Part shown: piece by piece, positions 13,901-24,619 of the stretch | Position numbering within the stretch: position 1 is the stretch's first letter | Layout of the letters: the number at the start of each line of letters is the position of its first letter | Source of the DNA: Heterocephalus glaber | Taxonomy: Eukaryota; Chordata; Mammalia; Rodentia; Bathyergidae | Length of the DNA: 64,000 nt | Assembly (NCBI RefSeq): GCF_000247695.1 | Contig: NW_004624784.1 | Span: forward strand, 14,647,457-14,711,456 | Direction of reading: 5' to 3' | Made by a program: the position numbers and the translations under genes | Notes under the pieces: generated by a model | What the model was told of the DNA's origin: nothing | Database searches by the model: none | The model's input: only the letters and a program-made list of their open reading frames with translations

Positions 13901-15327
13901 GGCTGTAGCCCACCCCAACACTGGCCCTGAGGAATTGGAAAATGATGATGATGGCTATGATGTCCCTAAGCCACCGGTACCAGCTGTCCTAGCCCGCCGA
14001 ACTCTCTCAGACATCTCCAATGCTAGCTCATCCTTTGGCTGGTTGTCTCTGGATGGCGATCCCTCAACAAGTGAGTCTGGAGGCTCCCTTGCGTTTGACC
14101 TGAATGCTGTCTGCTCCTGATTTATACTGAAAGAGGTGACGTCCTCTGGTGGCACAAGTTAGTAGGTAGGAGTAGTAGGCTAATTGTGTCTAAATGGGAG
14201 GAAAGCTGCTCCTGGGTCCCAGATTATGAAATCAAACTGTGTTCAGACTCTTTAGACTTAGAGATGAGGTTGTCCTTGAACTTTGGCTTCTCCCATGCTG
14301 GGTAGATAGGGTTTCGACATCTTTTGACAGTGGTAATTAAGCAGATGGCCCAGACTTTGGATTCCTCTCTTCTGAATCCTGTCCTGCTGGAGAGAAGGCA
14401 GGCTGTCCTGGAATGCACAAGGAATGGGCCTGGAGCCAGCCTACAATGGGCCTGGACTGCTGGGGGCTGCCCTTCTTGCACCTGTGGCTGCCTGGTAGGA
14501 CAACAAGCAAAGTTGCTGTCACTTTGGAAATTAAAGACAGCTTTCAGGACAGCTGATGAGAACTCCAACATCCAGTTGCCCAGACAGGCAGTGATCTCCA
14601 CCCATCCTGGTTTGGTGCTTCTGCATTACAACTCAGGCTTTTTTTCTGCTCCTTATTTTTTCTGCTCCTGTAGAAGGAAGAGTTTAATCTCTTCTGATCA
14701 CCCCAGAATTAAAAAATAATAAACCAGATGATTGTATGTATGAAAATATGTCACTCGGGGTAAAGGATGATACAGATGTTACATGTTTATCATAGCAACA
14801 GTTACTGTGAATTGAACAGGTGTGTGGTATATTTAGAAGATGGCTCCTACTATGATAAGGAGGAAGCTAGATCCAAAAGCCCTTGAACCTCTAAAACCCA
14901 GCCTTGTGACAGAAAAGCACCGGCCCCCAATTGACAGGAGGTCAATTATGTATTGATATCAGCAATTGTTACTACTTTTATTACTGCCACTAAATGAAGA
15001 TTTCCCCCAATATTTTCTTTGCTATTTCTTCTAGACTTTACTGAGGGTTCTCAAGTTCCTGAGCGGCCTCCAAAACCATTCCCTCGGAGAATCAATTCTG
15101 AACGGAAAGCAGGTAGCTGTCAGCAAAGTGGTGGTACTGCTGTGGCCTCCCCTGCTGTCACCCCATCACCACAGCTCTCCAGTGAGATTGAGAACCTCAT
15201 GAGCCAGGGCTACTCCTATCAGGACATTCAGAAAGCTTTGGTCATTGCCCACAACAACATTGAAATGGCCAAAAACATCCTCCGGGAATTTGTTTCTATT
15301 TCATCCCCTGCTCATGTTGCCACCTAG
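4781..15327 (+). CDS. CBL: CBL proto-oncogene E3 ubiquitin ligase, C-terminal half (3' exons)
   Basis: CBL ubiquitinates activated receptor tyrosine kinases and is an adaptor for SH3/SH2 proteins at the plasma membrane and endosomes. Seven coding exons join with compatible phases: 4781-4912, 5000-5377, 7371-7465, 12418-12558, 13072-13169, 13888-14070, 15035-15327. Together they give 439 residues that follow the C-terminal half of mammalian CBL. Visible features in order are a proline-rich SH3-binding region (exons 1-2), the tyrosine sites DTEYMTP, TYEAMYN (PI3K p85-type YxxM) and DGYDVP (CRK-type), a PKPFPR motif (CIN85/CD2AP type), and a C-terminal UBA domain beginning [13 protein letters not shown]. 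The TKB domain, linker and RING finger lie upstream of the window, so the gene is partial here. A 7-8 residue stretch after the EYMTPSSRP segment is longer than in human CBL as I recall it and similar to mouse. The identification is secure; each exon edge is inferred from AG/GT sites plus protein continuity. Confidence 0.97.
5000..5377 (+). CDS. CBL: CBL coding exon (proline-rich region, part 2)
   Basis: This exon has 126 codons, acceptor ctttcacag and donor gtgagt. It carries the [12 protein letters not shown] and [13 protein letters not shown] polyproline segments that bind SH3 domains, and it ends in SLDTSM. Open frame continues past the donor, but protein similarity stops there. Confidence 0.94.
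5516..5591 (+). mobile_element. ID-type SINE (older, GGTAGAGC form)
   Basis: 'ctcagtggtagagcacttgcctagg' matches the canonical ID form. Confidence 0.7.
5851..5936 (-). mobile_element. ID-type SINE (young variant)
   Basis: The antisense B box GGGATCGAACTCGGG and A box CACTGAGCTAAATCCC are clear. Confidence 0.85.
6230..6650 (+). repeat. Probable LINE-2 relic
   Basis: The 'cacaaagcttacattctta ... atgagtgctgtggag' layout resembles the same LINE-2 3' family as 2640-2890. Confidence 0.4.
7096..7183 (-). mobile_element. ID-type SINE (young variant)
   Basis: It is flanked by the 14-bp duplication ACCCTAAGTTTGAA (7082-7095, 7184-7197). Confidence 0.85.
7371..7465 (+). CDS. CBL: CBL coding exon
   Basis: This 95-base exon has acceptor tactttccag and donor gtaag. 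It encodes [18 protein letters not shown] through YSLAA plus two bases of an Arg codon that the next exon completes. Confidence 0.92.
7512..7602 (-). mobile_element. ID-type SINE (young variant)
   Basis: An 18-bp duplication with one mismatch flanks it (7494-7511, 7603-7620). It lies 47 bases after the splice donor at 7466. Confidence 0.8.
7634..7728 (+). mobile_element. ID-type SINE (young variant)
   Basis: It is flanked by AAAATAATTGATTT (7620-7633, 7729-7742) and opposite in orientation to its neighbour at 7512. Confidence 0.85.
8035..8490 (-). mobile_element. ERVL-MaLR type LTR fragment with an ID inserted
   Basis: 'gccataacagaataccacacactgggtgg' is typical of MLT/MST LTRs in antisense. 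An ID SINE splits it at 8236-8318. Confidence 0.6.
8236..8318 (-). mobile_element. ID-type SINE (young variant)
   Basis: It shows the antisense A and B boxes and is inserted into an LTR fragment. Confidence 0.85.
8551..8638 (-). mobile_element. ID-type SINE (young variant)
   Basis: It shows the antisense A and B boxes. The flanks repeat GAGTTATTTAT. Confidence 0.85.
8745..8900 (-). mobile_element. B1-dID dimeric SINE, diverged
   Basis: An ID-like part ('ctgagctacattcccc') is fused to a B1 part ('gttgcccaggctgg'). Confidence 0.6.
9236..9317 (-). mobile_element. ID-type SINE (young variant)
   Basis: It is flanked by CTTGGTCTTTTG (9207-9218, 9318-9329). Confidence 0.85.
9515..9605 (+). mobile_element. 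ID-type SINE (young variant)
   Basis: The A and B boxes are intact; the tail is CCAAAAACAAAAC. Confidence 0.85.
9940..10180 (-). mobile_element. B1 SINE with internal duplication
   Basis: 'gagacagggtctcc ... cagcctgctaagtgctagg' is followed by a second partial B1 unit. Confidence 0.75.
10358..10442 (+). mobile_element. ID-type SINE (young variant)
   Basis: It is flanked by the 16-bp duplication AAAATACCATTCCATG (10342-10357, 10443-10458). Confidence 0.9.
10459..10572 (+). mobile_element. B1 SINE
   Basis: 'tgcacacctgtaatcccagc' through 'tgagactcatctcaaaag'. It abuts the ID at 10358. Confidence 0.8.
10892..10984 (-). mobile_element. ID-type SINE (young variant)
   Basis: It shows antisense A and B boxes. 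The flanks repeat CATTTTGTT. Confidence 0.85.
11190..11318 (+). mobile_element. B1 SINE, diverged
   Basis: 'gaggccaaggtgggagg ... ggtaacatagcaagagc'. Confidence 0.65.
11446..11528 (-). mobile_element. ID-type SINE (young variant)
   Basis: It is flanked by a 15-bp duplication with one mismatch (11431-11445, 11529-11543). Confidence 0.85.
11774..11852 (+). mobile_element. ID-type SINE, diverged
   Basis: It reads 'gggctggggaca ... gtttggtccccagc'. Confidence 0.55.
12418..12558 (+). CDS. CBL: CBL coding exon with EYMTP phosphotyrosine site
   Basis: The exon has acceptor cttgcag and donor gtaggt. It completes [12 protein letters not shown] and contains [13 protein letters not shown], corresponding to human Tyr700. 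It then has [14 protein letters not shown] before QSSR. Confidence 0.92.
12779..12867 (+). mobile_element. ID-type SINE (young variant)
   Basis: It is flanked by GAATACACACATCTG (12764-12778, 12868-12882). A small internal deletion removes part of the A box. Confidence 0.85.
13072..13169 (+). CDS. CBL: CBL coding exon with YEAM site
   Basis: The exon has acceptor ggttcag and donor gtgagt. It encodes [18 protein letters not shown], in which the YEAM motif is the PI3K p85 docking site (human Tyr731). It starts VGDCDQQ where human, as I recall it, has ACDCDQQ. Confidence 0.92.
13888..14070 (+). CDS. CBL: CBL coding exon with DGYDVP site
   Basis: The exon has acceptor tctccag and donor gtgagt. 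It encodes [16 protein letters not shown], the acidic [11 protein letters not shown] motif (human Tyr774, CRK/CRKL docking), and [18 protein letters not shown]. Reading past the donor gives a short spurious open frame. Confidence 0.93.
14071..15034 (+). other. CBL: CBL intron, no recognised feature
   Basis: This is the intron before the UBA exon. I see no SINE, LTR or coding signal in it. Confidence 0.7.
15035..15327 (+). CDS. CBL: CBL last coding exon (PKPFPR motif and UBA domain)
   Basis: The exon has acceptor tttcttctag and stop TAG at 15325-15327. It encodes [18 protein letters not shown], which contains the PxxxPR CIN85/CD2AP-binding motif. The UBA domain follows, and the protein ends SPAHVAT as in other mammals. 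Confidence 0.96.
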
Positions 15328-15653
15328 CACATCCGTCTCTGCCATGGCTACGAGGATCCAAGAGCTGGGCTCTTGAGGAGCACCTAGAAGGGCAGAAGCT
15401 CTTTTGGGGGACTTCACTATGAGGCCCTGCCCTCTCTGTGGGTATCATACTGTGGTCCCAAGATTTCAAAGCAGTGGAATGAAAATGGAGCAGCTAATGT
15501 GTTTTATTATTGTATTGTTCTTGAAGGTGTCCTTCAGTCCCCACTTGGAGAGAGTGTAGATTTTTGGAAACAGTCCAGAAAGCAGTAGAATAAGTATTGT
15601 GCTATAAACCCTGATTGAGGACTTAAGACTTTCCTTGGTTAAGGATGTGTTCA

Positions 15654-15677
15654 TGTCTGTCTGTCTGTCTGTCTGTG
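15654..15677 (+). repeat. (TGTC)n microsatellite in CBL 3' UTR
   Basis: Six tandem TGTC-type units lie about 330 bases after the CBL stop. Confidence 0.85.
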
Positions 15678-16667
15678 GTTGTATGTGTGTTAATCCCAAG
15701 TGGGGAATTAGCTCAAGAGGTTCAGAAAGGGATCTTTTAAAGACTTCCCTCTACTGTGGTATTCCACCCAACCCTAGTGTGTATTACAATTTCAGCACTC
15801 CTCTTTGGCTTAGATTGTCATGTGCATAGCTCAAATCTTATATTTTTTAGAATACCGTCCTGTCCTTTGTCCTATTGGCCCACCCTCAGTGTTCTGTCAT
15901 TGGCAGTGGGCTTGCTGTGACCAGCCTTACTGAGGCCACACCCTAATAAGATGTTCCATATTATGTGTGATGGTGTTGGTTTGTTTGGTAGAGATAGGTA
16001 AGAGAGAAAGTACTGTTGCTGTGTCATTGTAGTCATGTTTGATACTAGCAGCTAACACTGGTCACTCCAAAGTGTTGTTTCTATAGGAACATTGAATTTG
16101 TTAAAATAAGATTTGAATTATCCTAATTATATAATGACTGATTTGAGATAGAGGCCTTCAAATACATTCCATGTCCTCCCCAGAAATTATTCTGTGGGAG
16201 TCCGTTGCCTTGATGCCAGGCATGTGGTCTGGTATAGGTCATGAGTGTTTCTTCTTAACGGGAAGAGATGAACATGTTTCCAGGATGACTTTCTGGCCTG
16301 AACACCATGAAGCTTTTAGGAAATTTCATTTATATGTTTTTAGATGCACAAAATAGACCATAAGGATTTATCTGTTCAGTTTTTCTTTCCAGTTAATCAG
16401 TTTTAGCTTATATGGGTATCTCTTTTTGAACATGAGCCAGATTAGATTTTCAGAAATGACTTTTTATTTGGCCTTTAAAGTATGGGCATAACACTGGGGG
16501 TAGCACAGCATTTTGCTGATTATTAGCACCTTTTCTATATTGGTGCTGCCCAGTGACTTGGTTTTCTCTTGTGCCTCAGGCTTGGGGAATGGAATGTAGT
16601 TTCTTCCCTTTCTTGCCTTTTTCTCTTCCCTTTAGGTTCCATGTATACTGTGTTTTTTTTTCATTGA

Positions 16668-16673
16668 AATAAA
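16668..16673 (+). terminator. CBL: Candidate proximal CBL poly(A) signal
   Basis: This AATAAA lies about 1.3 kb after the stop, downstream of a T-rich run. Use would give a much shorter 3' UTR. It is inferred only from the hexamer. Confidence 0.4.
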
Positions 16674-17403
16674 TTACTCTAGTCAAAGACAGTATGGGAA
16701 AAGGCTGGTGGTTTGTGAAATTCCAAGTTTATGAAGAAGAATCAGAGTCCAGTTGGGAGACCCACTTGTCAGATCTGTAGCTGCTGCCCCATGGCCCCTG
16801 GAATTGAGTTTGTTCTCTGTCTGGAGTCTTTTACTGACTTTCCCAGCAGTGTGCACTCCTTCTCCTTGTCAGAAACAAAGCTGCTGTCTGAGAAATTACC
16901 TTCCTCAGGGTCTGATCCAGACAGAAATGACCCTCCTAAAGCAGCTTTCTTTCCAGTTGTGTCATCCTTGGAACTAAAACCCTTTCTAAGTCTTCTCATG
17001 GTATCCATCTACTCCATGCTCTTTGTGTTTTATCCTCTTGCCTCAAGCTATTTATATTCCCAAAGCAGACAGTACTGGGCCTTGTGATGACTTGCTATGG
17101 TTACCTAGTGTCATCTCCTGTCTCCTCTGCAGTGGAGAGGAAATAGCACAGCCCCCAGCGGGTGCAGGAGGTCCTGCACTGGGAAGGAGGGAGGTGGGCA
17201 AAGTGGCAGCAAATAAGAACAGTAGCCTAACATCCACTCCTAAAAGCTGGTAGCATTCAGTTTGCATTTTGTTTAAATATTGAAGGCCTAGCCAGAGTAC
17301 TAGGAAAAGAAAAATGCCAGCAGTTTCCAGGGCTATTCAGATTATAATATTTTTCTCTATAGATATTAGCTGTAGTTTGAAGATCTGTCAAGAAAACAGC
17401 TCT

Positions 17404-17482
17404 TGGGCTTGAGATTTAGCCTGCCTGCCTTGTAAGCACAAGGACCCAAGTTGGATCCCCGGTAGCCCCCCCCAAAAAAGAA
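17404..17482 (+). mobile_element. ID-type SINE in the CBL 3' UTR
   Basis: It is flanked by AAGAAAACAGCTCT (17390-17403, 17483-17496). Part of the A-box region is deleted. Confidence 0.85.
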
Positions 17483-17924
17483 AAGAAAACAGCTCTGGCC
17501 ACATCTCTTTTGCCTGTTCAGTGCATCCTCATCTTACATGAGATTATTGTCCATACTGGCCAGGCTGAGGGCTTTTTCCTTCCTCTCCTGAGCAGCTGTG
17601 TAGCTCTTCAGTCAGATCTGAAACTGACAGTCCAGGCCCCTGTGTTGAGCTTGTGCACACTAATGGGCTTGGATAGCGCTTTGTCAAGTGAATATCTGCA
17701 GATGTTCAGGGTTTTGGACCATTGAATTATGGCCATTTCTCTGACTGGTGCTCAGAGAACATACTAGGTCTGGGCTGGAAATTGCCAGGTAAGCCTTAGA
17801 AAGGTTGCCACACAACTCTTTTTTAGAGGATAGTCTCGAAATGAGGATTTCTTTTATTTTCATTTGACTGAGGCATCTATTCTTCATCTTCTGTTTGTAT
17901 CCTGATTTTTTGGAGGGTGTAGGG

Positions 17925-18105
17925 GGTGGTACTGGGGATTGAGCACAGGGCCTTTGCATTGCTACATCCCTAGCTCTTTTTTAAATTTTGAGATAGGGTC
18001 TTACTAAGTGTATACTGGTTTGAACTTAGAATCAAGGAGGCCTCAGCCTCCTAGAATGCTCGGATGATGGGATTATAGGTGTGTGATGCTATGCTGGGCA
18101 TATAT
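17925..18105 (-). mobile_element. B1-dID dimeric SINE in the CBL 3' UTR
   Basis: An ID part ('ggtactggggattgagcac') is fused to a B1 part ('gagatagggtcttacta'). Confidence 0.7.
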
Positions 18106-18820
18106 TCCAATTTTTAATTCTTCAGCTCTGATCTGAATTTAAAATTGCCATTCATGAAGAGGCTTTATTTTCAGTTTTGTCATTTTTGGCAAGCCCAGTC
18201 CCCCACCCCCCACCCCCATTACAAATGGTTGATATGATCAAGAAAACCACTTTAATAGAAGATTCATTAGGCTGTTTTATTAACACAATCTTCTGTTTTC
18301 CCTGTATCTTTTGTGTGTTGCTTTGCACAACCTGCCTCATTGTTAGGTTGCTGTCCTGCAGCTGGCAGGACTGTACTTCGGAAGCTTCCTCTTCTATACT
18401 CCTGCTAAAGTCAAAGTCCTCAAAGTAGAAAAACCTGTGGGCTCTATAATATATACTTGCCCTTAGTTAAATGGTAGATTAGGCAGCTCATCATCTCAGC
18501 ATTTATCTGTTAATAGTATTTAAATACAGTAGTGATCCCTAGCTGGGGTTAGCCCTTCTCTCTCACCAGCCCTGTCTCTTTCCCCAGCCCCACCCTACAT
18601 AGTCTGCCATTCTTCCATTCTCTTCCTTTCTTACCAGCCTCATTACCAGGGCTCAAGATGTGGGACAGTACTGTTAATATCATTCAGCAGTTTTTTTGGA
18701 TTTAAAAATTGAGGGTGGGGAATGATTGCTATTCTTCTTACTTAAAAATATTTATTTCCTGTGTAGGAAAGTAGAATGTGTTTTATGGTGGAAGCAGCAG
18801 ACTTACAAATCAATTCTTTT

Positions 18821-18903
18821 TTTTTTTTTTGGTACTGGGGATCAAACTCAGGTCCTTGCACTTGCAAGGCAGGCAGTGTAACCACTGAGCTAAATCCCCA
18901 ACC
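18821..18903 (-). mobile_element. ID-type SINE in the CBL 3' UTR
   Basis: The antisense A and B boxes are clear; the flanks repeat a TACAA-TCA-TTCTT pattern. Confidence 0.85.
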
Positions 18904-20061
18904 CTACAAGTCAGTTCTTACAACTCAACTTACTTGCAAACTAAGGACCAGCTACATATTTCCTTTAAGGTAGGTGCAATGAACAAAATCTAGTCTTTTC
19001 TGTTAAGTGACCAGCAGTGTATTAGTGCAGAATATTCTCCTACCTCACATCATGAAAGTCAAAAGGTTATTGACCTTCCCAAACTTCCTTCTTGCTTGTT
19101 GGTCTTTTAGACTATGAATGACCACTGTCTACTGAGTAATAATAGTATTCTGACTATTGGCCTAGCAATAGCAGTTTGATTGTTCTTCATTCAGCAGATG
19201 TTTGAGTGAGTACTGTGTGCCAGAATGTTGTCCTTCCCTGCTGCCACAGGGGATTGTATTTGGACTGTACAGTACTTTAATTTGACCATAAAAATAGTTC
19301 TTCCCAATAAGATTGTACAGTTTTTATTTATAGCATTTTTATATGACTTGCCTGTCCTTACAGAGCTATCTTGCTGAAAATTGGTCTAAGACTCTCTCAT
19401 TAACCCCTGTTGTCTTCTACAGCTTTGATAATGTCTGAGAGATTCCTTGGCCTAAGTCTCGTGGACACCCACCTTTTTATGTATTTTGGTGGGATCTGAT
19501 TAGTGGGTTGAGAGATATTTGTGCTCAGAGTTGCACAATTGGGCATTAAATGTTTAAGCAAAGCATCTGTCTGTAGTCCGCTTTTCAATCTAGTATCTGC
19601 CCACAGTTTCCTTTTTGGTACAGTGCCTTCCTTGATCTTTTTACTGAGCTGCTTGTATTCCTAACCCCATTAGGAAGTTTTTTTTTGTTTTGTTTTGTTT
19701 TGTTTTTAACCCTCTGAGACTTTTTGCCATTCTATACTATTTAGAATTTGTTTTCCTGCCCTTCAACCTTTGAAGCCAACTCTGCCTTAGATGGGCTGGA
19801 GGGGCTGGGAAGGGTTGGGCACTTGTCTTTTATGTCCTAATCTGTAGTCAGTTGTTTGGTTTTTGAGGGCTAGTCAGTATTATAAACTGGACTCCAGCAG
19901 TGGTGTCAGCCTTTCCTCCCCAAGTGGGGAGCTCAGAGTTTCCTGTCAACATGTCATCATTCTCCTAGACCTTAAAGCTGCGAAATTTGATTTGAGGTAT
20001 TTTTAACTCTGCATAAAGCATTAATTACTGGTACTACTTTGATTTCAGTCTAGGCAACCCC

Positions 20062-20063
<2 letters not shown>

Positions 20064-20097
<34 letters not shown>
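20064..20097. repeat. (CA)n microsatellite
   Basis: About 17 AC units lie beside the dimeric SINE at 20101. Confidence 0.9.
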
Positions 20098-20098
<1 letters not shown>

Positions 20099-20100
20099 GA

Positions 20101-20275
20101 CACAGTACTGGTTGTTGAACCCAGAGCCTTTGCACTGAACTACATCTCCAGTCCTTTGAATTTGAGACAGGGTCTTGCTAAGTTCACCAGGCTGGGCTTA
20201 AACTTGGAGTCCTCCTGCATCCGGCCCTCAGAGTGCTGGGATTACAGGCCTGCACCACTGTGCCCAGCTTTTAGC
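20101..20275 (-). mobile_element. B1-dID dimeric SINE
   Basis: An ID part ('cagtactggttgttgaacc') and then a B1 part ('gagacagggtcttgcta ... tgctgggattacaggcc'). Confidence 0.75.
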
Positions 20276-20483
20276 TCTTTCCTTGGGAATGCACAAAGTC
20301 ATTTAATGCATGGAGGAGGGCTAATGGTGGAGCCAGATCAGGCTTGAGGTTGTTGTTTCGGGTTTTTTGACTGCAGAAAATTATTAGGGGTAGAACTACA
20401 GTACACAGAAGGGGCAGGAAGCAGGATTGGGCAGAGGACTGTAGACTATAATGCAAATCTAATACCATTTCCTTTTCTTTGGT

Positions 20484-20593
20484 TGAGACAGGGTCTTGCT
20501 ATGTAGTCCAGGCTGGCCTTGAATTCATGAAGATCTTCCTGCTTCAGCCTCCCAGGTGCTGGGATTACAGGTGTGCATCACCATGCCCAGCTC
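20484..20593 (-). mobile_element. B1 SINE
   Basis: 'gagacagggtcttgctatg ... tgctgggattacaggtg'. Confidence 0.85.
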
Positions 20594-20796
20594 TAGCACC
20601 ATTTCTATGTTCACAATAACCACTGCCTCCTGACCATCACCAAGGGTCCTCTTCATGTTACAGTTACTGTTCTTTTTCTTTTCCTTTTCTCTGTCCTCAG
20701 TAGGAAATAAGCTGTGGTTCTTGGGCACTGCACCAGGCCTGGATCAGTCCTTAGAGGGCGCTCTCTGCCTGGTTCTCTTGGCACTGGATCTCTCAT

Positions 20797-20808
20797 ACCC
20801 CCTGGTGG
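20797..20808 (-). promoter_or_regulatory. Weak CTCF-like motif in CBL 3' UTR
   Basis: ACCCCCTGGTGG reads CCACCAGGGGGT on the minus strand. It matches the first part of the core and lacks the following GC. Confidence 0.3.
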
Positions 20809-23800
20809 ACTCTTGGTTCTTAGAACTTTGAGTATCTTTTGCATAATACACAGTCTGGTATCTGTAGATGACCTTAACTTGCAGCTGCCTTTTCTGCATT
20901 TCTTGAATCATTTGCTTGTAGCTTCTTCAGTAGCCAGATTTATTTTTTCCTCAATCAAGATTTTATTTTTAACTCCCCTAATTAGGCATCCTTTAGAATA
21001 CAAGAAATATTCAAGCTAAACAAAGGAGGGAGTCATTATAAGGGCACAGGGTCTTTCTTGGAACCCAGGATAGGAAGGAAGTACAGTTGATTTTTGCATG
21101 GTGCTGGGACTGTAAAACTTTGCATTTAATCTTTCCTCCTGCTTAATTTTCTGTTTGCATACATGACACCCACATAGGCACCCCAGCCCTCAAGTTCACA
21201 CAACCTTCTGGCTCTGGGGATCATCACACACAGATTCCCATTTCCTCTTAGTTCATGTTTTTAGGAATGTGTACGCTCAGCTCACACATTGATCAGAGTC
21301 CCTCCCAAGGCCACTTAGCCTCTCAGGGAGGGAAGGGAAGTGTGGCAGACCAGGCGGCAGCAGCACAGTCCTTTAGCTGGGACTTGGGAGCCTCTAAGAG
21401 AAGAGGCTTATTGACTCCATAGACCCTCTAAGAGGACCTCAGCCTTAGGGAGTAAAGCTGCTGCTGTCCTGTATTTTTAGAATGGAAGGGCAGGCATGTC
21501 AGTGTGCCTGGGTCATCAAGGAAATCCTTAAGTCATTGTCATTGTCTGATTCCTTTTTTTTTTCCCCATGTGAATCTTGTCATCTAAGATTTCTCTCCTC
21601 CTTGAGGACCTTCAGGTCTGTTCCCAGCTAACATTTCTTAGTCTCCATTTAGCTTCAGGTTTTTAGCCTTCTTTCCTATCATTTAGAGAAGATCACAGAT
21701 TCCACTATAGCCACTACCCTTGGGCTTCTGCACTCTCTCAGAAGCCTGTCTCCTGCAGCCCTCATCTACTCTTTTTACTAGTTCTTCTGGGCGAGAGCTC
21801 TGCAGTAGTGTGCTTAGTGTTATAAGAATGGGTAAGGGTTGGGGCAGTTGCCAGGATATGAACTGGGGGTCCAGTATAGAACAGAGCTTTTACTGCACAT
21901 CTTTCCACTCCAGTCTCCTAATTAGCTGCGACTACAGGCCCATACCACCATGGCCGGCATTACTGCACATCTTTAGACAGGCTGCCTGTATCTTCCCTGT
22001 TCCCTTTAGTTTTGATCCTCTATCAGAGGTGGGTTTTTTCCTTCCTTCCCAGCTATGCTATTGCTTGCTTGGGTCTTTGGATCTTATTTATCCCATCCTA
22101 GGGCCTATCCTGATTTGTAAGGCATTTCATACTGCCTTTAACTTAACTTTTTTAAACTGCTAGTCATTTGATAAACACAGAAGTAACCTAAGAATCCAAA
22201 GATACACATCGAGGCACATAGGAAGGGCAAGGCATCAGACTTTCCATTTGATGGTCTAGTGTAGGCTCCTGAGTGAAGGAGCAGAGGGCCAGTAATGCCA
22301 TTTGCCTTCACAGTGTCCCAGGAAATCTGGGCTGACTTTAGGGGGAATTGCCAGTATTCTTGGTTCCAGAAAGTAGTGCAAGAGTAAGAGATGGGGAAAT
22401 ACGGGCAAAGCTTTCCACATATGTACCAGGTCAGATAGAAAATGCTATGTGGTAGGGCCAGCTGTTGACTAACAAGAGTAGCAGCTGTTTGGAGATCTTG
22501 CTGCCCTTTCCCAAGTATAGTGCTTGAAAAAAATGTGGCTGACCACTCCCTGTGTTTGTACAGAGCTAAGGCCAAAAGCCAACCTCACATCTACTGACCT
22601 GGCAGCTGAAAAAAATCAGCAAAAGTTCTGATCACTTGATCCCATATTCCTGATTCAGTCCCAAAAAATGAATGTGGGGGTGGCCCGCCACATCACCTGG
22701 CCCATGCTTTCCTTCCAGCCAGGAATAAAGATGTGAGGCCACAGAGCTGCATGCAGCTCCTTGGGCCTTGCGCTGCTTCCCTGTGCAGGTCCTGAGGTGT
22801 GGGGTGTGCTGGGGTCCTCTGTGTCACTTTCTTCCTCTCTACCTACCTCTGACCCCATGGTAGGTGAGGGTACCTGTGCCTGTGGCTGTCCTGACTGAAG
22901 AGGCAGAGAATACTGAGGAGCCCATAGAGCACATGTCTTCTGTGGCCTCTTGCCTCCTCTGTGATGAGTGAGCCTGCATAGTGCCCGGGAGAGTGGGTGC
23001 CTCCTGACCTCCCCTGCTTGGCACTATTGGAGTGTCTTGGCCTTGAATGATAAGCCTAAGTTCCTGCTGAAACATGTGGTAGGGCCTGGCAGTCGCGAGG
23101 TACCTCCTACATCTGCTTTCTGGCTGTGGTGACTTGGCACTTTTAACCTTATATATCTTTTTTCCTTTATTCAAAACAAAACAATTTTTAGCACACTGGA
23201 AAAAAAAAAAAGCCAAATGTTTTGTGCCTTTCTAAGGCAGCACTGTTTCCCAGGCTGCATTTTAGGACTTAATATGGAAACACCAGAGTCTGAGCTCCTC
23301 TACCTTGAGTATCCTACTGTAGAGTCTTGAGGACGGGAAGGAGTCTTTCTGTGGAGAGAGAGGTGGCACACAGGTCCAGTGTGTCTGTGGTCCCTTTCCC
23401 CCACGAGGTTTTGCTGGAGAGAGCAGCATTGTACCCTGGGATCATCTGGTTGGTTCCATTCAGCAGCTTGATTATCAGATTGGATATTTTGTCCCCTGTA
23501 GGAGACAGAATGTCCCACAATTTCTAGGTATATTCTGGACCATTCCAAGTGCACCCCCCCCCCCATCATGTTGATGACTGGTGCTGGAGAAGTGAAGGGT
23601 GTGGTCTGTGGAGAAGGGGAGGTGGGTCCATTTCCCTCTTTCTTTTTGCTGGATCCTGAGCCAGCACAGACCTGACTTTCAGACTTGCTCTCCTTTCATC
23701 TGAAGGCTTCAAACCTTTAAAGCATTAAGCAGCCAGTGCCCTCTACAGTGTCTCATTTTCCCCAGGTAGGGGCAGCAAGGAACACACCAGAAGCCTATAG

Positions 23801-24339
23801 GTATTGTGACTGTAATAGGTTTCAGGGAAAAAAAATGTTTTCTATACAGTGACATTTTACCTTATCTCTTACCCTTCCCTCAGTTCTTTCCTGCTTTTAA
23901 CTAATAATTGGGAGATAGAAACAATTTTTATTATGGTCCTCCTTGTTCAAGATTTTGAAATTCTTGGCCTAGGTGGGGCTGAGGAGAACTTGATGTTTTC
24001 TCCAGTATGAAGAATCCCAATTTGTATATCAGTGTTAAGAAGAAAACAAAACACTTAGACGAGATTTTTCATGGACTATTTTAAAAAATGTCATTAATAT
24101 AAAAAATTTATATTAGTATTTAATCATTCTCACCTGTAAAGAATAAGAAAAACAGAAGGTAAATATTCTTACAGAGAATAGCAGAGCTTTAAGATTCATT
24201 TTCAAGTCCATTTTGTTTTGCCAGTGTATTAATGTTAGAGGTCTGTTATACTAATGTTATTTATTAATTTTTTCATTTCCATATACAGTTAACTAAAGAG
24301 CTTTTTCAAGCACTCATGTCTGTAAAAAAAATATTTTTA

Positions 24340-24345
24340 AATAAA
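24340..24345 (+). terminator. CBL: Probable distal CBL poly(A) signal
   Basis: This is a canonical AATAAA in an AT-rich stretch, about 9.0 kb after the CBL stop and about 0.3 kb before the opposing MCAM poly(A) signal. It is the last plus-strand hexamer before the tail-to-tail boundary. Confidence 0.7.
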
Positions 24346-24619
24346 GTTTCTTTTATCGTAGCTTACTTGAATTTTTGCTCATTCCGGGCTGGGAGGTGCT
24401 AAATGGGGCAGCTCTGGAGCAGTTGCCAGGGCAGGTACTACTGACATGAGGCAAGTCTCAGTGACAAAACACATATGAAGTGACACAGCCCCAGCCAGCA
24501 GCCTGCCAGGCCCAGTGTGCAGCTGACTTCAGTGCATTCTGCATTCCTTTTGGTGCAGCTGCTGGTCAGAGTCTCCCCAGGCACCTTTGTACCGGTGATG
24601 ATAGGAAGCAGTGTGAGAT

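Larger units (their letters stand above)
15328..24360 (+). other. CBL: CBL 3' UTR, about 9 kb
   Basis: Non-coding sequence runs from the CBL stop to the AATAAA at 24340. Mammalian CBL mRNAs are about 11 kb with a very long 3' UTR, so this length fits. It is interrupted by inserted SINEs (17404, 17925, 18821, 20101, 20484) and a CA repeat. An earlier AATAAA lies at 16668. I see no protein-coding signal; open frames here are short and not recognisable. The exact 3' end is inferred. Confidence 0.8.
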
